The notes under the pieces are model-generated. The model worked only from the letters and a program-made list of their open reading frames with translations, did not search any database and was not told the origin of the DNA. The position numbers and the translations under genes are program-made. DNA of 64,000 bases from Linum tenue (Eukaryota; Streptophyta; Magnoliopsida; Malpighiales; Linaceae): NCBI GenBank assembly GCA_946122785.1, contig CAMGYJ010000006.1, forward strand, positions 65,845,676-65,909,675, in the 5' to 3' direction. Shown piece after piece: positions 1 to 17,090 of this stretch (positions within the stretch are counted from its first letter, which is position 1; the number at the start of each line of letters is the position of its first letter).

Positions 1-2
1 AA

Positions 3-1382
3 TATGGGCTCGAGTATGACCAACTAAGCTTGGCGGGCCAGCAGGCCCAGTGGGCTGAACAGGAGATGAATCAGAAGGGAGCGGGTGGGCCGAGCAGGGC
101 CGCCGACCAGGTGGGCCCAGGCGGGGCGGCTCCTTTTGGGCCGGGACCGGTGGACGGGCCAGGAGGGGGGCGGACCGAACCGGAGCGGACCGGTATTGGT
201 CGGACCAGTGTCGATCGGACCGAGTTGAGCCGAACCGGACCCGGGCGGACCGGGATGGGTCGACCCGAGGTAGGTCGAACCGGGCATCGACCGAGTCCAA
301 CTACCCAGCCGATCCGGAGGGCGGACAGCAGGGGTCCAGGAGGAGGAGAGGGCCATTATGAGGCGCCTCATGTCCCAGGCGAATATCCGAATCAGCCGGG
401 TTGCTATCCGGGTGACTATGGACAGGGGAATCCTAACCAGATGCAGTGTTCTCAGTGGGGGCAGCCATGGAGGACGCCAGGAAATGACAGGTATGGGTCC
501 CAGTATCCAAACTATGAGGGAATGGATGGGATAGTTTTTCGAGCTAAGCCTCCTACCATTGAGTTTCCAAAATTCAATGGGCAGGAGGATGCAGGTCTTT
601 GGTTGTATGCAGTTGAGAGGTGGTTTAAGAACCACCCAATTCCGGAGGAGAGGAAAGCCTACCTGGCATCGTTCTATCTGGAGGGCGATGCGCTCCAATG
701 GTGGGAGTGGATGGAGCGATCATATGCAGCAGCAGCAACCTTGATCACCTGGCCCATGTTTCAGGAGGAGCTCCGTTATCAGTTTGGGAAGTCGGATGGG
801 TGGGCTCCTGAGCAGTTGGCTAAGCTGAAGCAGACCGGCACAGTGGCAGAGTACCGCGCGGAGTTCTTCAAGTTGGGGAACCAGTGCAAGGGGGTCTCGG
901 AGGACACCTTGGTGGGGCTGTGCATGGCGGGCCTCAAACCCGAGATAGCAGCGGCAGTCAGGGTGTTTGAGCCCGATTCTGTGAAAACTGCTTTTCGTCT
1001 TGCAGGTCATAAGGAGGAAGAACTGGCTAGCTGGAGAAGCACCATTGGCCGCTTTTCAAAGCCCAGTGGAGGAGGAGGGAGCAGCAGTGCTAGTGGCGGC
1101 ACAGGAGGGGCACCCGGGGGCTCGACTGGGGCCAATGCGGGCGGTGGAGGACCAGCTCCGGTGGCCAGGGTGGGGCCGCGGGCCATACCGAAGGGATTCG
1201 TGCGACTGACGCCGGCAGAGATTGAGCAAAAGAGGCGGGAGGGCAAGTGCTTCAACTGTGATGGCCGATTCACCATTGGTCATCAGTGCCCGAAGCCGGA
1301 TTTGATGATGCTGGTTGGGCGCTGGGAAGATGAAGCAGAAGAAGAGGCTGAGGATGATGGAAATGGAGAGGAAGATGCCTAG
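3..1382 (+). CDS. Ty3/gypsy gag polyprotein, 5'-truncated by the window edge
   Basis: The frame is open from base 3 to a TAG at 1380-1382. No in-frame ATG occurs before base 63, and the real start may lie upstream. The N-terminal 90 residues are low-complexity, with a run of G/D-R-T units (about 165-290) encoded by repeated cggaccg-like blocks. The central part has the retrotransposon gag fold signature (ALQWWEW, F-x-E-E-L-x-x-x-F), about residues 165-290. A glycine-rich linker follows, then a CCHC zinc knuckle (C-F-N-C-x5-G-H-x-C, near 1250-1290) and an acidic tail. Gag would form the virus-like particle and bind RNA. The frame is uninterrupted, so it could still be expressed. Confidence 0.8.
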   Translation, partial: YGLEYDQLSLAGQQAQWAEQEMNQKGAGGPSRAADQVGPGGAAPFGPGPVDGPGGGRTEPERTGIGRTSVDRTELSRTGPGRTGMGRPEVGRTGHRPSPTTQPIRRADSRGPGGGEGHYEAPHVPGEYPNQPGCYPGDYGQGNPNQMQCSQWGQPWRTPGNDRYGSQYPNYEGMDGIVFRAKPPTIEFPKFNGQEDAGLWLYAVERWFKNHPIPEERKAYLASFYLEGDALQWWEWMERSYAAAATLITWPMFQEELRYQFGKSDGWAPEQLAKLKQTGTVAEYRAEFFKLGNQCKGVSEDTLVGLCMAGLKPEIAAAVRVFEPDSVKTAFRLAGHKEEELASWRSTIGRFSKPSGGGGSSSASGGTGGAPGGSTGANAGGGGPAPVARVGPRAIPKGFVRLTPAEIEQKRREGKCFNCDGRFTIGHQCPKPDLMMLVGRWEDEAEEEAEDDGNGEEDA

Positions 1383-1435
1383 TGAGCTGGAGGAACAACC
1401 TTGGGGACAAGGTTGTTTTTCGAAGGAAGGGGGGA

Positions 1436-1840
1436 TGTGGGAAACATAATTATTAGCTGTTTTTGGTTATTTCGTATTAGTGTCGGTTTTTATTGATTGG
1501 GGGATTATTTGGGTATTTGGGGGAATAAACAGGTAGTTAATTGTTATGTTTTATTATTCGGGTAGCAGATAGGAATTAGACAGGTTATATATTCTGTAAT
1601 AGGGTCTTATTTTGGGATTAAGCAATTACAGAACCAAAAACCTAAAACCTAACTCTCTCTTCTCTCTCTCTCCTGCGGATTCCCTCTCTCTTTTCCCCTC
1701 CCAAGCTGCGGCAGCAGCAGTCCCAAATCCTTCCCTCTTCTTGTTCTAAATCCCTAATTCTAATCCCTAGTTCGATCAATCCCTAATTGATCTAGCTAAA
1801 TTCCCCAATTCCCAACCTGTAGGAAATCTTGTTTCCTACA
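1436..1840 (+). repeat. 3' LTR of the gag-only element, with polypurine tract just upstream
   Basis: The LTR begins TGTGGGAAAC and ends GTTTCCTACA. The two ends are 10-bp inverted repeats with one mismatch and carry the canonical TG...CA. A purine tract (aaggaagggggga, ending at 1435) abuts the start, as expected for plus-strand priming. A TATA-like stretch lies near 1580-1600, with CT-rich sequence downstream at 1650-1700. The partner LTR is outside the window, so age cannot be estimated. Confidence 0.85.
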
Positions 1841-1976
1841 TGTTCCCTGCTTGGAGTCATTTGCATTTATTGCTTTTATGTTCATGTGGGAAGCTAAAGT
1901 AGTAAGTAAGGTCGAGTGTCGAAGAAGTCAGCCCCAGCCCCCAGCTAGTTAATTGGCTGGACTGTAGGTGGGATGA

Positions 1977-4101
<2,125 letters not shown>

Positions 4102-4729
4102 GATATGGGAAATGATTGTGTGTCGTGGTGGATTGATGATTATTGAATCGTATAAATTACAAATTTTTTTTTTGGTAGAATATAAATTACATTTTGGTTT
4201 AGGATGGATGGAGGATTTTTGGTCTTTGGACCTGTGGTTGGGTAACTCTGTTGTTTATTGGTTTGTTGTAGCCTTGTAATTGAGGGGGTGTTCAAAGTGT
4301 GTGTATAAAAGGCCAAATGTGTTTATTTTTTAGAGGGAAAAGAAGAAGGGATTTTCAGTGTTCAGAATTGTAAAATATAGAGTGGGAGAGGGGAAGGACA
4401 AATAATATGATTCTTGGGTTTAGACTTTGATGTTCTTCATTTTTCTTGTTCAACAAGTCATGAAATAAATCTCTTGTTGTTTCGGAAGAACCCTTTGTAA
4501 TTAATTAATTAATTAATAGGGACAGTGGTCAATGGAAACTTCTTCTTCAAGGGATCAGCTACCAACTTCTTCAAGTATGTTTTATACATAGATTCACTGC
4601 GTAGAGCCTACTGCATCCTCCATAAACAGGGGAAAGGCAAGAACAAGAACCTCTTTCTTTTACATGTACAAGTGTGTTAATAATACATTTTTTCAAAAGT
4701 AACAACGACACGATGTTGCTCTCAGTCAA
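4102..4729. other. 3' flanks of two convergent genes (BSK and FtsH)
   Basis: AT-rich sequence separates the BSK stop codon from the FtsH stop codon. It should hold both 3' UTRs. It includes an (AATT)n-like run near 4500-4518. No further gene was seen. Confidence 0.5.
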
Positions 4730-8550
<3,821 letters not shown>

Positions 8551-9822
8551 ATGGCTGGACCAGCATTATCATCATCAAAAGCATTATGTATTAATGAGCT
8601 TCTTGTGCCTCACCATCTACTGGAAGAGGTTCTGGTTCGGATTCCTTTGAGGGATGTGTTTCGATGTATGTCTGTTTGCAAGCTCTGGCTCGCCTGTATT
8701 CAAGACAGTCCATACTTCGTAACACGGTTCATTCGCCGAAGGATCGAGACAGAAGAGGCATACAGTCAGCACCTGCTGTACAAGCAGTGTCTTTCCACAG
8801 GATTTCGTCTGGTTGCAACACCCATCTACTGCAACGTCGTCGATGATGGTTCAGACTTATCTTTGAATTTCCTCCCACTCCTAGCTGAGGAGGGTGATAA
8901 TGGCTCGTTCCTGGTGCGGGGATCATCCAATGGCTTGCTCTTATGCTCCTCTTTCGGAAGAGGGCCTTGCATTTATTACATTTGCAACCCGCTCACCAAG
9001 CAGTGGCTTACCCTTCCGCCGTCCCCTTATGGTCACCAAGGCAGGTTTCGTGTCGGCCTTGTCTGTGAACCCTCCTACCACGTCAAAGATGAGGATGGCA
9101 GCTTGATCTCTTTGAACGATAAAGTTGGTTTTAAGGTGGTACGTTGGGGATACATTGGTGGAGATCTGGCTGAGGTGATACATTTCGAGATATTCTCATC
9201 CGACACAGTATGCTGGACTACATATAAGTCACATTTTCGAGAAAGTGATGTTCACAAGGCTATGTCAGGAACTCGGATCTTCTTTTCCCACGATAGGATG
9301 ATCTATTGGTTGCTTGAAGGTTCTGAAATCTTGGTTTTCAATTTCTACACTGAGGAGTCTTGTAATCTGGGCCACCTTGCTCTTCCTTCAAATGCATTGT
9401 TGGCCCCTTTTAAGGGGTTTAACGAATGCCAAGGCTCACTCTGGCTAGGACAAAGTTTGGGAGCACAAGTGAGAGTTTACATACTGGTAGATGGTGAATG
9501 GTGTCTTAGGCATGATGTTAACTTCCTGGACGAGATGCATTGGAGCTCGAGTTCCGCGAAGGACGCCTTAAGAGTTCGTCCGGACATGTTCAACTTCCAT
9601 GCTATGCATCCCAGTGATCCCACGGTGGGGTATTTGTCTGCCAGCAACCGTGATCCCAATTCGAATAATATCATATTCCTGGAGTGCGACTTTGCAGGCA
9701 GAATAGTGAAAGTGGTAGCCGGCGATTTGGATGGCAATGAGCAGTGTGACAGTTTGTTGTATGTGTTGCCATTTTCACTTCCACTTTGGCCAACCCCTCT
9801 TCCTGCTCTCCCTACTGCTTAA
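8551..9822 (+). CDS. F-box protein (SCF substrate receptor), intronless
   Basis: F-box proteins bind SKP1-like adaptors and recruit substrates to an SCF ubiquitin ligase. The N-terminal F-box is visible at about residues 19-60, with LVPHHLLEEVLVRIPLRDVF followed by the C-x-S-V-C-K-x-W core. The rest resembles F-box-associated repeat domains (SSNGLLLC, ICNPLTKQW, FKVVRWGY). The substrate is unknown. The frame extends upstream of 8551 through a GTG at 8539, but the first ATG is at 8551, giving 423 aa. The single exon ends at TAA 9820-9822. Confidence 0.9.
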   Translation: MAGPALSSSKALCINELLVPHHLLEEVLVRIPLRDVFRCMSVCKLWLACIQDSPYFVTRFIRRRIETEEAYSQHLLYKQCLSTGFRLVATPIYCNVVDDGSDLSLNFLPLLAEEGDNGSFLVRGSSNGLLLCSSFGRGPCIYYICNPLTKQWLTLPPSPYGHQGRFRVGLVCEPSYHVKDEDGSLISLNDKVGFKVVRWGYIGGDLAEVIHFEIFSSDTVCWTTYKSHFRESDVHKAMSGTRIFFSHDRMIYWLLEGSEILVFNFYTEESCNLGHLALPSNALLAPFKGFNECQGSLWLGQSLGAQVRVYILVDGEWCLRHDVNFLDEMHWSSSSAKDALRVRPDMFNFHAMHPSDPTVGYLSASNRDPNSNNIIFLECDFAGRIVKVVAGDLDGNEQCDSLLYVLPFSLPLWPTPLPALPTA

Positions 9823-12525
9823 GTAGGTTATGGTATGTCCTTACTATTTATGTTTGTAGTCAATGGTGATTGTATATTTGGTTGGATGTATTGGTAAATA
9901 ATTATTGGTATTTTAGTGCATTTGGAAGTTGATAAAACTCACGAATATATATGATGTAAACAGAAAATAAGAGTGAAACAAATATATTATGGTCAATTCC
10001 AAATGCATTCCCTCACTCTAAAATACCGAGGTTGAAAGTTGAACACATGATAGTTCCAGCTACGTGTGTTATCAGAATACCGAAATCTTGATTACCGAAT
10101 TACACACTAAAATCAATTTCAATTTCAATCTTTAAATAATTTTGGTATCCCAATCGGTATCCCGGCGTCTCAATCGGTATTATCGAATATGAAATTAGTT
10201 AACTTTTACAATTAATAATTTATATAAATTAGATTTAATTGTTCAATTTAGGGTAAAGAGACCAAACAAGAGTTGGAGTTTGTATAGAGATAGGACATGG
10301 ATAAGGAGAAAGGAGGAGATGTGACATATCAAGTTCTTGTCGTTGGTAATCTTTAATTCGACGAATTAGAGGATGAGAGACTACTACTAGTGTTTGTTTT
10401 TTTGGTGTTATGAAATTAATAAGACATCAGGTGAGAGACGAGAGTGACTTAAACTTGAAAGCCAAATTTGAGTTGGATGGGCACTTTTGAGTTGTGAAAG
10501 AGTGAGGAATGACCAAAAGTTGTATGCTATATTCATTAATTTTCAATTTTCCTTGTTTCCCGGTATTCGGTATATACCGCTCCCAAACACTCCATAATGA
10601 ATCTCAATTTGTAAAACTAGCATTGTTAATGTGAATTAATAGACGTTTTGAAATAATATTGTCCTACACGAAGAACATATATATATTTTAATGACAAAGG
10701 AGTAAGAAAGCTATGAATGAATTTTGAATGAACATAGTGCGGTCATATTGATAAATGCGTTTAAAAATATTTTAGAAAATAAAAACAAATCATATTATAG
10801 GAAAATAACCGAAACTAATGTATATTATTTTACGTCGAACCTACATTAAACAAAATCCTTCCTCCCAATGCTTAGTTAATTTCTACCCCTGCACAACTTT
10901 AATTTAGTCTATTTCTACACTTTATAGCATGATTGTCATGTCGGTGGCATGTTAACCGATTAAATCTGATTCAACAGGTGTTGATCATAAAACTGGCATA
11001 AATACCACCGGTACAACTTGTATGATCGATAAACGACCACTCTCTCACTATCCCCAGCTTTGACTAAGACTAACATAAGGAAAAAGCAAAGACGAATTGA
11101 GAGAATCTGATCAAACCGACCTCTTGTCCTAATACACAGAACGAATATTTTAGTCCGGTGAGTTGGGCCCAATATATTCGGCCCTCATGGTGCAGAGCCC
11201 AAAGTCACGAAGTGGACCCAATTCGAAACATCCAGGAGCTTTCCTAACCGACCCGTCTTCCTTATCAGCTTCCTCTTTGTGTCTTCAAAGCGTGCATGGT
11301 CAGTGAGCTAACTGTAATTAAGTGGGGATCTAAAGAAAAAGAGATCTCATTAATATAGCTGAATCTGATCTCCTGGCATGTTTTGTCCAGACAAGAACAA
11401 AAGGAGCAGGTTCAGTCTACGTTTGTACTTTTTTCGTCGTAACTCGTACGTACAAACCCACCGGCTGGCCAGCTGGAATTTGGATTTTAGGGTATTTGTT
11501 TAATCGGTTTGATCTACAAACTGAACTTGAGGTACGGTATTGAATTGAATTGAAACATAATCAAAGCAAGATGCATCCATTTCCACGCTATTTGACTTAA
11601 CATTTTCCGTCTTCTGCTTGTAGATAGACAGAAAGCCTCGTCATGAGAATGACGCTTCGCTAACACTCGGAAACACATATTTTGGAGCTTCTTGTCCATA
11701 TACCAGTAATATCCAATAGAAAACAAAATTTTCAGCGATAGACAATACAAGGCAATTGTAACTTGTTCATCGATGCTTTTTTATCTCGGTTCGCCGCTTG
11801 TTTTCGAGCTTCTTTTTGTTGGCTAGTTGTCTCTATCGATGATGGAGTTAATAAATTGGTTCTGAAAAGTTACAAATTCACTTAAGTGCATACCGTTAAT
11901 CTTGGTGTAATTTATGTCTGAGTTCATATGGTTAACCTTAAAATGTGTTAAGAGTAGTATGATAATGTCATCATATGCATGTTCAAGATTAATTATCACC
12001 CAACGAAAAAATAGTGTCTATTTCATGTTTATTTTTTCGTGAATTCAAATTCACCTCATATTCTTTATACAAACTCAATCTCAAAACAAAGGCACATAAT
12101 TTTCATTAAACTCGCCAATTATTAATAGTGTGAAAACATACGACTTAGTCTGAGTTCGATATTCTTAACAACTGGTAACAAGTAGTTTGTTCAAACTTGA
12201 TTTGAAGCAGACATCATTAAACAGACCTAGTTGTCAATGCACCTTCCTTCTTCCCCCTCCCTTTGTGTGCATGAACACGACCTGATACTATAATCGTGGT
12301 CAAGCCTCCTGAAAGTCACACAGAACCAACCCAACAGCTCTATCTTAACAGCTTAGTTAATTAAAATTTAAAACCCACAATACGTTTTGTCATCATACCA
12401 CTTTGGAACCTTCCTTGGGACAATGGTTTTCATGTATCCGTACACTAATTTATACGTCTAATTTCCTCAACTTGTCGTTTCCTTAACCTCCCCACGACTG
12501 ACTTCCGGTCCGGATAAGCTGCTTT
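9823..12525. other. AT-rich intergenic region without a supported gene
   Basis: No long reading frame has a recognisable product. Sequence at 10020-10200 and 10555-10590 has clustered TACCGA/CGGTAT words (for example ggtatcccaatcggtatcc and cggtattcggtatatacc), suggesting a decayed small transposon, but ends could not be fixed. GGCCCA/TGGGCC words at 11166-11220 resemble promoter elements without an adjacent gene. Confidence 0.4.
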
Positions 12526-12824
12526 CAATTATATAAACGTCCCACTAGCCGGTGACAGGATTGACTGCCTTCAACTTCTCACGCACTCTGCCTGTTCGAT
12601 AAAATTCCCCTGAGGAGAAACAGTTGCCATAAGCTTTCGTGTTCTCTTATTCGTGCCGGAATTTCAGTAAGAAACTTTACGATCTCTGCATCCCATAAGC
12701 AGCCGATAACTGGGTTGCCTGCGTTCAGTTTCTTACACCACCAAAAATCCCGCTTTTGTTCACGCTCACCAACTGTTCGATAAAATTCCCCTGAGAGAAG
12801 AAGAAGAAAAAAAATTGACAACGA
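12526..12824 (+). promoter_or_regulatory. Promoter and 5' leader of the DUF241 gene, with a duplicated leader segment
   Basis: A TATA box (attatataaac, about 12528-12538) lies about 290 bp upstream of the ATG, implying a leader of roughly 260 nt. The segment tgttcgataaaattcccctg occurs twice, at 12593 and 12774, 181 bp apart. Both copies are followed by a gag-aga purine run. Confidence 0.6.
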
Positions 12825-13532
12825 ATGGGGCTCCCTAACTTCACAGCTCTCCGAGACTTGCACAACTCCGCCAACGACCTCCTCGACTCCCCGGAGCTCA
12901 TCCAGAAGGTGACCGTCGGCGGCCGGAAGACCCACGAGTCCAAATGGCTGTACCAAGCCTCAGAAGCCTCCCTAAGAATGCTCGACGTGTGCGGGGTCTC
13001 GAAGGACGTTCTCTCCCTAGTGAAAGAACACCTCCTAGACCTCCAATTCACCTTACGCGGCCGGGCATTGTCCCGAAACGACATCGAATCAAAATTTCTC
13101 GCCTACAGCGACTGCAGGAAGAAGCTTCGTAAGGAGACATTGAAGTGCCTCAAGTCGCTGAAAGGGATGATGAAGGAGAGCAACAATCATCAGCTGGCTG
13201 TGGATTTCTGCGACGAAGATCTGGCGGTGGTGGCGGAGGTGCTGAGGGAAGTGAGGGGGAGCTCTGTTTCTATTGTTGAGTCGTTGCTGAGCTTGATCTC
13301 GATCCCGTGGCTGGATGACCGGAGCGGCAAAACGGCGTCGTTTGCGGGGAAGCTGATGCGGCGGCGTAAGGGGAGGGTGGGGGATTTCTGCGACGAGACG
13401 GCGCTGCAGACGGCGAACAAGAGATTGGAGGCGGTGGAGATTGCGATTGAGGATCTGGGGAGTGAGCTGGAGTGTATGTTCCGGCGGTTGATTCAGACCA
13501 GAGCTTCGCTTCTCAACATTCTTACTAATTAG
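12825..13532 (+). CDS. DUF241 (BPS1-like) plant protein
   Basis: This single-exon gene encodes 235 aa and starts at the ATG at 12825. The helical, leucine-rich make-up matches the plant DUF241 family: residues 40-60 contain E-A-S-L-R-M-L-D-V-C-G and the following helix contains V-K-E-H-L-L-D-L-Q-x-x-L-R-G. So do the closing helices (about 195-235), ending near E-L-E-C-M-F-R-R-L-I-Q-T-R-x-S-L-L-N. The molecular function of the family is not established. Many members are about 270-300 aa and begin with a serine/proline-rich stretch; that stretch is missing here and the protein starts close to the first conserved helix. No in-frame ATG upstream would restore it. Confidence 0.88.
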   Translation: MGLPNFTALRDLHNSANDLLDSPELIQKVTVGGRKTHESKWLYQASEASLRMLDVCGVSKDVLSLVKEHLLDLQFTLRGRALSRNDIESKFLAYSDCRKKLRKETLKCLKSLKGMMKESNNHQLAVDFCDEDLAVVAEVLREVRGSSVSIVESLLSLISIPWLDDRSGKTASFAGKLMRRRKGRVGDFCDETALQTANKRLEAVEIAIEDLGSELECMFRRLIQTRASLLNILTN

Positions 13533-15062
13533 TGTGAATTAGTGAAACTCTGATTCGGGTCGGTCGGGTAGGATTCGTACAGTGATCTTTGTAATTAACT
13601 TGAAGCTGCGGGTCACAAGGCAATCAGACCTTTTAGATTAGGGGATGATTGTAGTTTGTGACGAAGCGAATTGTTAGTGTTAGGGAACACTAGTTAAGAA
13701 TCTTTTACATCTCTACTTTTCGTCCTTGTTGATTTAATTTGTTCTTTCTATGAGTTTGTTGTTAGGTGATAATGAGATATGTTAATTGGTTATTCATGTT
13801 CGGTGATAAACTGATAATGCGATCGATTAATTGGTTATTCATGTACTCTAATTAGCAAATAAATCGTACTCGGCTAGATATTTTCATAATTATTAACACA
13901 CGACAACTCAAATGAGAAAAAATCATAGAAGTTATAATTCAGAGTAAGGAGGAGCTAAATATAAGAAATTAGGGTCTTTTAGGATTTAATCTATAGTTTG
14001 AAGGAGGAGAAGCATTAATATCCCTTATCTACCACTTTTGCTTGGCATATGGATACTTAATTATAATGTTAGACCAAATATTAAAAGGAACCGTAACCAC
14101 AGGCATATCCATACCATATTGAGGTTGTCAAAGGGCACTCGTAATAAATTGGAAAAGTATTATCAACCTTCGAGTATGTATCTGGATTCAAACACATAAC
14201 TCACACATTGATACGATAACAATTACCGATTTGCTACAACTTATATATTGTCATACTTACACCATACAATATAGTTACCAGTTACAACTCTCTTGGGTGA
14301 TAGTAAAGATAAAAGTGGATCATTAACATATGTTAGTTTATTTACTTTGAATCTATTTTTTTATTATATCTGTTGCAATTGCATGGGTAAAATAATACTT
14401 TTAGTTTTGATCTAATTAAAAACAAGTTTCGAAATCGAGCATGCAATCAATTCGATAAGATTGCTTCATGAGATACATTTAAAGACATTTACCCAGGAGT
14501 ATTGACAATGTACATAAGTTTACAATACTTTAAGAACGTGTAGGCACATCATTTTGTTTACGAAAATGACACTTGTATTAGTTGATTATTTCTTTTTCTA
14601 TGAATAGGTTATTTGGATATTAAAATTTATATTATATTATATTTATATTACGTAAAATGATATTCCTTATCTGAACTTCTAGCTCCACCACTAACCGTAA
14701 TCCCTCTTGACCCACACCTACCTCCACCACTCAACTACGCGATGACTGTTCCTAAAGATCATTAGAAATATATACAACTACTTCCCGAATTCATAATTAC
14801 CATTCTTGAACATCATCATCGTCGTTTCTAAAGTTGTTCATGCTTATAACTCGTTTAGACACAATTTTAACTTGGTTAGCTACAACTCAAATGCTAGATT
14901 CATGTTTAGCCTTGCCCAAGTGACAAAAGCACTTCATTATAGTTGATCACTATGCAAACACTTGACCTCATGGTTAAAGGTTATTCGTGTCTTAGCCAGT
15001 TAGCCTGTTTGGTCTCGGTTTCAGATGGATTTTGTACAATCTCTTAAGTCGCAACCCAATTT
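13533..15062. other. AT-rich intergenic region up to the Tat element
   Basis: It holds the 3' UTR of the DUF241 gene followed by AT-rich DNA. A short repeated phrase, gataat..gcgatcgattaattggttattcatg, occurs in two diverged forms at about 13767-13800 and 13812-13845. No gene or clear transposon end was found. The right edge meets the Tat 5' LTR without a target duplication. Confidence 0.4.
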
Positions 15063-15623
15063 GGAATGGATCGCCATCTAAATCAAGGCCCGTGGACATA
15101 GGAGGTGGCCCAAAAGGGAAAAGGCCGAAAGAAAGCCCAAGCGTGAGTAGGGCCGGCCCAATCTCCGATCGGGACAAGCACAACGCGTTAACGCCTAGGA
15201 GGAGCACGACTGGTGGGGCCATAATACTGACAACGCATTAAATAACGCCGTGGGCGTGCCTCGGGGAATGAGTACGAGGTATTGGATCTGACAAGGTGTC
15301 AGGAGGACAGGGTATAAATAAGGAACAACCGCCACATTTAAGAGGGGCTGCCATTTACTCACTCTATTTTTCCTCATCCTCTCTCTCTACTCTTTCTCTC
15401 TCTATTTACTCTCTCTCTCTCTCTCTCTATTTACTCTCGCTCTCTCTACTTACCATCTATCTCAGCTGTTTACTTATCCCCCCACACTAACTTAAGCATC
15501 GGAGAGCGTCCCGAGCCACGCCCCGGACCTTTTCTGCAGGAGACGGAAGCCTCCCATATCAAGAAGTCCGCGGATTCCTCACTGGTCTTCACAAAACCGC
15601 CTGGCACTTTCTAGGCGTAAACA
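15063..15623 (+). repeat. 5' LTR of the Tat element (5' end missing)
   Basis: It aligns with 34548-35122 and shows only about seven substitutions by eye, plus length changes in the CT-rich microsatellites (15370-15450). A TATA box (tataaata, 15313-15320) and the end taggcgtaaaca are conserved. The first nine bases of the intact LTR (TGTTGGGCC) are absent, and the sequence before ggaatggatcg is unrelated flank. Confidence 0.92.
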
Positions 15624-15626
15624 ATT

Positions 15627-15643
15627 TGGCGCCCACCATGGGG
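15627..15643 (+). other. Primer-binding site of the Tat element
   Basis: TGGCGCCCACCATGGGG lies three bases after the LTR end, the usual place for minus-strand priming, and begins with TGG as a complement of tRNA CCA. The tRNA was not identified. The site overlaps an in-frame ATG at 15638. Confidence 0.7.
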
Positions 15644-17090
15644 CCCTTGAGGTTTCTGCAACTTCTTGAGATGTCGGGGGACTCCATCACTCCCATGAAG
15701 GAGGTCGTCGAGCCGATCACGCTCCGAGATTTGTCGCCAAACGTCGAGGAAGAAATAGAGCTGGAAGACCGGGTGAAAAGTCAGGGAGAACAGATCACAC
15801 AAATGCGAGGGATTATTAGTCAAATACTCTCGCTAATAAAGGAAGGGTTGAGGCGTGAGGAGGAGCCTGGACCATCCACAACACCAAGGGACAAAGGAAA
15901 GAAAAAGGCAGTAGAGATAGAAGATTCAGAAGACGAAGAAACTGAAGAAGAAAGGCCGGAGGCGGATTTGAGCTTTCTGGAGGAACACCTACAAACAAGC
16001 TTCGGGAAGGGAGGCGGAAAGACGAAAGGGCCCAGTATCTTGCATAATCCGCTTTCCAAAAAGCTGTTCCGGAGCCCGGTCCCTCCAAACTTTTCGTCGT
16101 TAGGTCTGCCGACTTACAGCGGAGATGCGGACCCGAATGACCACCTGAGTGCGTTCACGATGAAGATGCATTTGATAAATGCCACTGATGCGGACTTATG
16201 CAAGGCCTTCCCCATTACCTTTGGAGGGTGGTGCAGGACATGGTATACGTCCCTCCCTGAAGGAATCATAGACAACTTCGAGCAATTCGCGACCCTGTTC
16301 ACATCAAAGTTCGCCTCCCAAATCCGAAGGCGTCTCACTGTCACCGCACTAATCAACTGCACGCAAGGTGAAGGGGAAACCCTGAAAAACTTCTATGACA
16401 GATGGAACACCATCGCCTGCGAAATACAGGGCGTAACCCCAAACGTGGCGGCTGGAAGTCTGAGGATGGCGACAAAGAGCAAGGAACTCCAGAGAGCGCT
16501 GATCAAAAAGGAACAAGATATCAAGACCTGGCCAGACTTAGACAACTTGGTAAGGCGGGCAATCATGTTGGAGGAAGCTTTGACCCCCGCCGACCGGGGG
16601 GGAAGAGGAAGAGAGATGCGGAAAGGGAACAGATCACCGCCCCGAAGAGGGCGGACACCAGAACGACATAATTACAAAGCAAAGGGAAGAGCAGGGGAAA
16701 ACAAGAGAGAAGTTTATGCCACAGAAAGAAACAAAGATGAGATCCCGCCCCGAAAGTAGCAAGATGAAAGAGCCCGTCACGACACGCAGAGGCGGCCAGA
16801 CGCCCCTGTGTTCAGAAGGTGGTGCGACTGGCATCAAAAGACTTCACACAACACTGTGGACTGTCGAGATTTCCAGTTGAGCCTCGCTAATCTCGCACCG
16901 GGTGACCTGCGGAACAGATTGGAGGCAAAGAAACGAGAAGGGACCAGGTCACCCTCTCTGAGGCGGTATCGAAGCAGGTCTCCGAGGAGACCCCGTTCCA
17001 GATCCCGAGGAAGAAGGTCGAGGACGCCTCGGAGGTCGAGGTCCAGAGAGCGAAGGGAAAGGGGGAGGCTCCCGTCACCACCAAATGCGT
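15638..17090 (+). pseudogene. Tat gag, broken by an in-frame TAG
   Basis: The frame runs from an ATG at 15638 (overlapping the primer site) or 15671 to a TAG at 16757-16759, then reopens in the same frame to the poly-C tract. Before the stop lie a coiled-coil-like acidic N-terminus and the gag core (F-x-A-x-x-x-x-W-Y-x-S-L-type motif near 16220-16260, F-x-x-x-F near 16280-16320). After the stop lie the Tat-type zinc motif (C-x2-H-x4-H-x4-C, near 16825-16870) and an arginine/serine-rich tail (about 16960-17065) that looks like an SR-protein RS domain. The TAG is one base from CAG and fits a C-to-T change at a methylatable CHG site. Confidence 0.88.

Larger units (their letters stand above)
1..1840 (+). 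mobile_element. 3' part of a gag-only Ty3/gypsy LTR retrotransposon inserted in a BSK intron
   Basis: A gag reading frame runs in from the left window edge. It is followed by a short relic that reads like the usual end of a chromovirus pol (about 1396-1422, N-L-G-D-K-V-V-F in one frame), a polypurine tract, and a 405-bp LTR with inverted ends. No protease, reverse transcriptase or integrase lies between gag and the LTR, so the copy looks like a large-internal-deletion, non-autonomous element. The 5' LTR and target duplication lie outside the window. The right flank reads straight into intron sequence of the BSK gene on the same strand, so the element is intronic. The chromovirus assignment rests on the CCHC motif and the pol-end relic and is moderate. 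Confidence 0.82.

Noticed and set aside
16757..16765. Programmed read-through at the gag TAG
   Set aside because: The context TAG CAA GAT only partly fits known read-through signals. A simple CAG-to-TAG mutation in an already damaged element is more likely.
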